Shown in pieces: positions 61,569 through 64,000 of a stretch of DNA of 64,000 nucleotides (the stretch's first letter is position 1; every line of letters begins with the position of its first letter). This DNA comes from an uncultured Pelagibacteraceae bacterium (GTDB lineage Bacteria > Pseudomonadota > Alphaproteobacteria > Pelagibacterales > Pelagibacteraceae). The stretch lies in assembly GCA_902528135.1 (NCBI GenBank), contig CABZRS010000003.1, positions 1 through 64,000 of the forward strand, written 5' to 3'. The position numbers and the translations under genes are program-made. The notes beneath the pieces are model-generated. The model did no database searches, was not told where the DNA came from, and saw nothing but the letters and a program-made list of their open reading frames with translations.

Positions 61569-62304
61569 CTACTTTTGCAGTAATTCATATCTAAACGTAT
61601 ATGAGTCAGCATATAAAAAATCTAATATAAGCACACAATTATTATACGGTGAAAAATTTAAAGTAATCCAAAAAAATAGAGGTTTTCTAAAAATTAAAAC
61701 TGACTTTGATAACTATCATGGATTTATAAAAGTTAGAAAATTTAAAAAGAAATTAAATAAGACACATAAAGTTATTATATTAAAATCTAAAATCTATTCA
61801 AAACCCAAAAGTAAATTTGGTACAAAAAAATATCTTCCCTTTTCTTCAGAAATTGAAATTTTAGAAAAAAAGAATAATTTTGTAATGTTTGAAAAAAGTA
61901 AATGGATTAGCTTTAATGACTTAGAAATTATTAAAAAACGAAATATGGATTTTACAAGAATATTTAAACTTTTCTTAAATTGTAAATATAAATGGGGTGG
62001 GAAAAGCTTTGATGGTATGGACTGCTCAGCTTTATTACAAATATTTTATAAATTTAATAATAAATTTTTTCCAAGAGACACGATTGATCAGGTTAAATTT
62101 AAAAATGGAGTTCTAAAAAAAAAGGTTTTCAAAAAAGGGGATATTATTTTTTGGAAAGGACATGTCGCAATTTGTTTAAATTCAAGGAATTTAATTCATG
62201 CATACGGGCCAAGAAAAAAAGTGTTAATAATGCCAATTAATAAAACCGTTAAATTAATTGAGAAAACTGCAAATTTAGAAATAATAAAAGTAATATCGAT
62301 TTAA
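61558..62304 (+). CDS. SH3-like plus NlpC/P60 domain hydrolase (GTG start)
   Basis: YKWGGKSFDGMDCSALLQIFYKF (catalytic Cys), KKGDIIFWKGHVAICL (His). Confidence 0.88.
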   Translation: MQNSYFCSNSYLNVYESAYKKSNISTQLLYGEKFKVIQKNRGFLKIKTDFDNYHGFIKVRKFKKKLNKTHKVIILKSKIYSKPKSKFGTKKYLPFSSEIEILEKKNNFVMFEKSKWISFNDLEIIKKRNMDFTRIFKLFLNCKYKWGGKSFDGMDCSALLQIFYKFNNKFFPRDTIDQVKFKNGVLKKKVFKKGDIIFWKGHVAICLNSRNLIHAYGPRKKVLIMPINKTVKLIEKTANLEIIKVISI

Positions 62305-63200
62305 TCTTGGTCTCTTCCAAAATCTGGCTTTGCTATATCTTGTTTTAAACTTAATATCTGCTGTCTTACTTTTTTTGAATTAATTAATTTTTTTCTCAAA
62401 GTTTTGTCATCTAAATTTTCTATATTTTTTTTAAATGAATTTAAATTATTAATAAATAAGTTTATTGCACTAACTATATTTCTTTTATTATTAAAAAAAA
62501 TATCTCTCCACATTATTTCATTAGATGCAGCTATCCTTGAAAAATCTCTCAATCCTCCTGCACTAAACCTTATGACATCTTTTTTTTGTTTTTTTTGGAA
62601 ATCTTGTGCAGTTTTAATCAAGTTATAGGCAATTAAATGGGGCAAATGACTTGTAATTGAAAAAATTTTATCATGAACTTTTGCATCCATAATAATTACT
62701 TTTGAACCTAATTTTTTCCAAAATTTCAATAATTTATTTTGTTTTATTTTGTTTTTATCACTAACTACAACACACCATTTGTTTACAAAAAGATTTTTAG
62801 TTCCATACTCAGGTCCACTTACTTCTGAGCCTGATATTGGGTGACTTGTGATCCAATCAAGAGATTTTGCTAGTTTTTTATTTTTTAATTTTAATATATT
62901 TTCTTTAGTTGATCCCACATCAGTAATTAAGCAATTTTTATTCAAATACTTATTTAAATTAGGAATAATTTTCTCATATTCGCTCATTGGTGTTGACAAT
63001 ACTACAAAATCAAAATCAATTAATTTGCTGTCCAGTTTTTCAAAAATTCTTATTTTATTATTAATTTTTTTTATTTTTTGAATATTTTTTTTTGATTTTT
63101 CATAAACAAAGTAGTGTTTAGAGATTTTTTTTCTTATTGAACCTCTCAATATTGAAGACCCTATAAGTCCACAACCAATAATTAAAATTTTTTTAAACAT
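62301..63200 (-). CDS. tyrA: Prephenate/arogenate (cyclohexadienyl) dehydrogenase
   Basis: IIGCGLIGSSILRG; DVGSTKENI; HPISGSEVSGPEYG; SITSHLPHLIAYNL; FSAGGLRDFSRIAAS. Confidence 0.93.
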   Translation of the reverse strand: MFKKILIIGCGLIGSSILRGSIRKKISKHYFVYEKSKKNIQKIKKINNKIRIFEKLDSKLIDFDFVVLSTPMSEYEKIIPNLNKYLNKNCLITDVGSTKENILKLKNKKLAKSLDWITSHPISGSEVSGPEYGTKNLFVNKWCVVVSDKNKIKQNKLLKFWKKLGSKVIIMDAKVHDKIFSITSHLPHLIAYNLIKTAQDFQKKQKKDVIRFSAGGLRDFSRIAASNEIMWRDIFFNNKRNIVSAINLFINNLNSFKKNIENLDDKTLRKKLINSKKVRQQILSLKQDIAKPDFGRDQD

Positions 63201-64000
63201 TTCTAAAAATATTTTTTAGTTTATTTAGGAATAAGATATTTTCGTTGTCATTTCCTATAGTAAGTCTCAAACAATTTTTAATTCCATAGGAATTCATCTC
63301 TCTTAAAATTATTCCTGAGGCTTCAAGTTTTTTTTCTACAAAGTTAGCTGAAAGTTTGCAGTTTTTAAAATCTAAAAGAAAAAAATTTGGCCCAATATCG
63401 TTTGTCTTAATATTATATAAATTGAGTGTTTTTTGTATTTTGTTTGCCCAATCTAAATTATGTTTTACAGACTTTTTTATAAAACTTTGATCTTTCAAAG
63501 ATTCAATAGCACATACCTGAGCTATCTTATTAACATTAAATGGTGGTTTAATTTTATAAAGAGCATCTACTATTTTTTTACTTCCATATCCCCATCCAAC
63601 TCTTAGAGAGGCAAGTCCATAAATTTTAGAAAAAGTTCTCAATATAAATACATTACTTTTATTTTTGAAAAGCTCTAAACCTGATTTGTAATCTTTATTT
63701 AGCATGTATTCAAAATAAGCATCATCAACAACAAGTAAAATTTTTTTATTTAAACGCTTTCTTAATTCTAATATCTGTTTTGTAGGAATATAGGTACCTG
63801 TAGGATTATTAGGATTAGCTAAAAATACAATTTTGGTCTTGTTTGATACTTTTTTTAAAATTTCATTATTTGATACTTTAAAATTTTTTTCTTTAGAAAA
63901 TATAACTTTCGCTCCCACTATTTGTGCATAAATTCTGTACATTAAAAAACTAAATTCTGGTACAATTACCTGATCCCCTCTATTTAAAAATAATTGGCAT
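63193..64000 (-). CDS. hisC: Histidinol-phosphate aminotransferase, N-terminus truncated by window edge
   Basis: Listed ORF begins at 63942, but the frame stays open to 64000 (CQLFLNRGDQVIVPEFSFLMYRIYAQIVGAKV); IVFLANPNNPTGTYIP, ILRTFSKIYGLASLRVGWG. Confidence 0.93.
   Translation of the reverse strand, partial: CQLFLNRGDQVIVPEFSFLMYRIYAQIVGAKVIFSKEKNFKVSNNEILKKVSNKTKIVFLANPNNPTGTYIPTKQILELRKRLNKKILLVVDDAYFEYMLNKDYKSGLELFKNKSNVFILRTFSKIYGLASLRVGWGYGSKKIVDALYKIKPPFNVNKIAQVCAIESLKDQSFIKKSVKHNLDWANKIQKTLNLYNIKTNDIGPNFFLLDFKNCKLSANFVEKKLEASGIILREMNSYGIKNCLRLTIGNDNENILFLNKLKNIFRNV

Overview
The window is a contiguous, very AT-rich, tightly packed bacterial chromosome segment. Protein content and style (4-8 nt gene overlaps, tiny intergenic gaps, short PGI, ScfR next to aceA, class I LysRS, ChvGI) indicate an alphaproteobacterium of the SAR11/Candidatus Pelagibacter type. 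I support about 57 CDSs, two truncated by the window edges. I see no rRNA, tRNA, CRISPR array, transposon or prophage. Most of it is core metabolism and information processing: purD, rsmD, pgi, lspA, ileS, ribF, groESL, typA, aceA, cfa, a BMP-type nucleoside ABC operon, an RND efflux pair, gpmA, murU/amgK, tsaE, ahcY, chvGI, polA, a polyamine operon, rpmB, pyrD, lysS, trkH, ampG-like, tyrA and hisC. The most interesting signals are non-coding: (1) a hairpin plus U-tract inside the leader of the ornithine/lysine-decarboxylase operon, a candidate attenuator of the alphaproteobacterial speF-motif type; (2) a short hsp20 leader that fits a ROSE-type RNA thermometer (UUGCU pairing to AGGA at the SD), behind a sigma32-like promoter placed so that transcription starts at the first hairpin; (3) an array of TTTACAA half-sites with 9-bp phasing and a perfect 16-bp palindrome between divergent aceA and scfR-like genes; (4) an uncalled 53-codon ORF between that array and aceA. 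All identifications come from reading the sequence and remembered family features. No database search was run.
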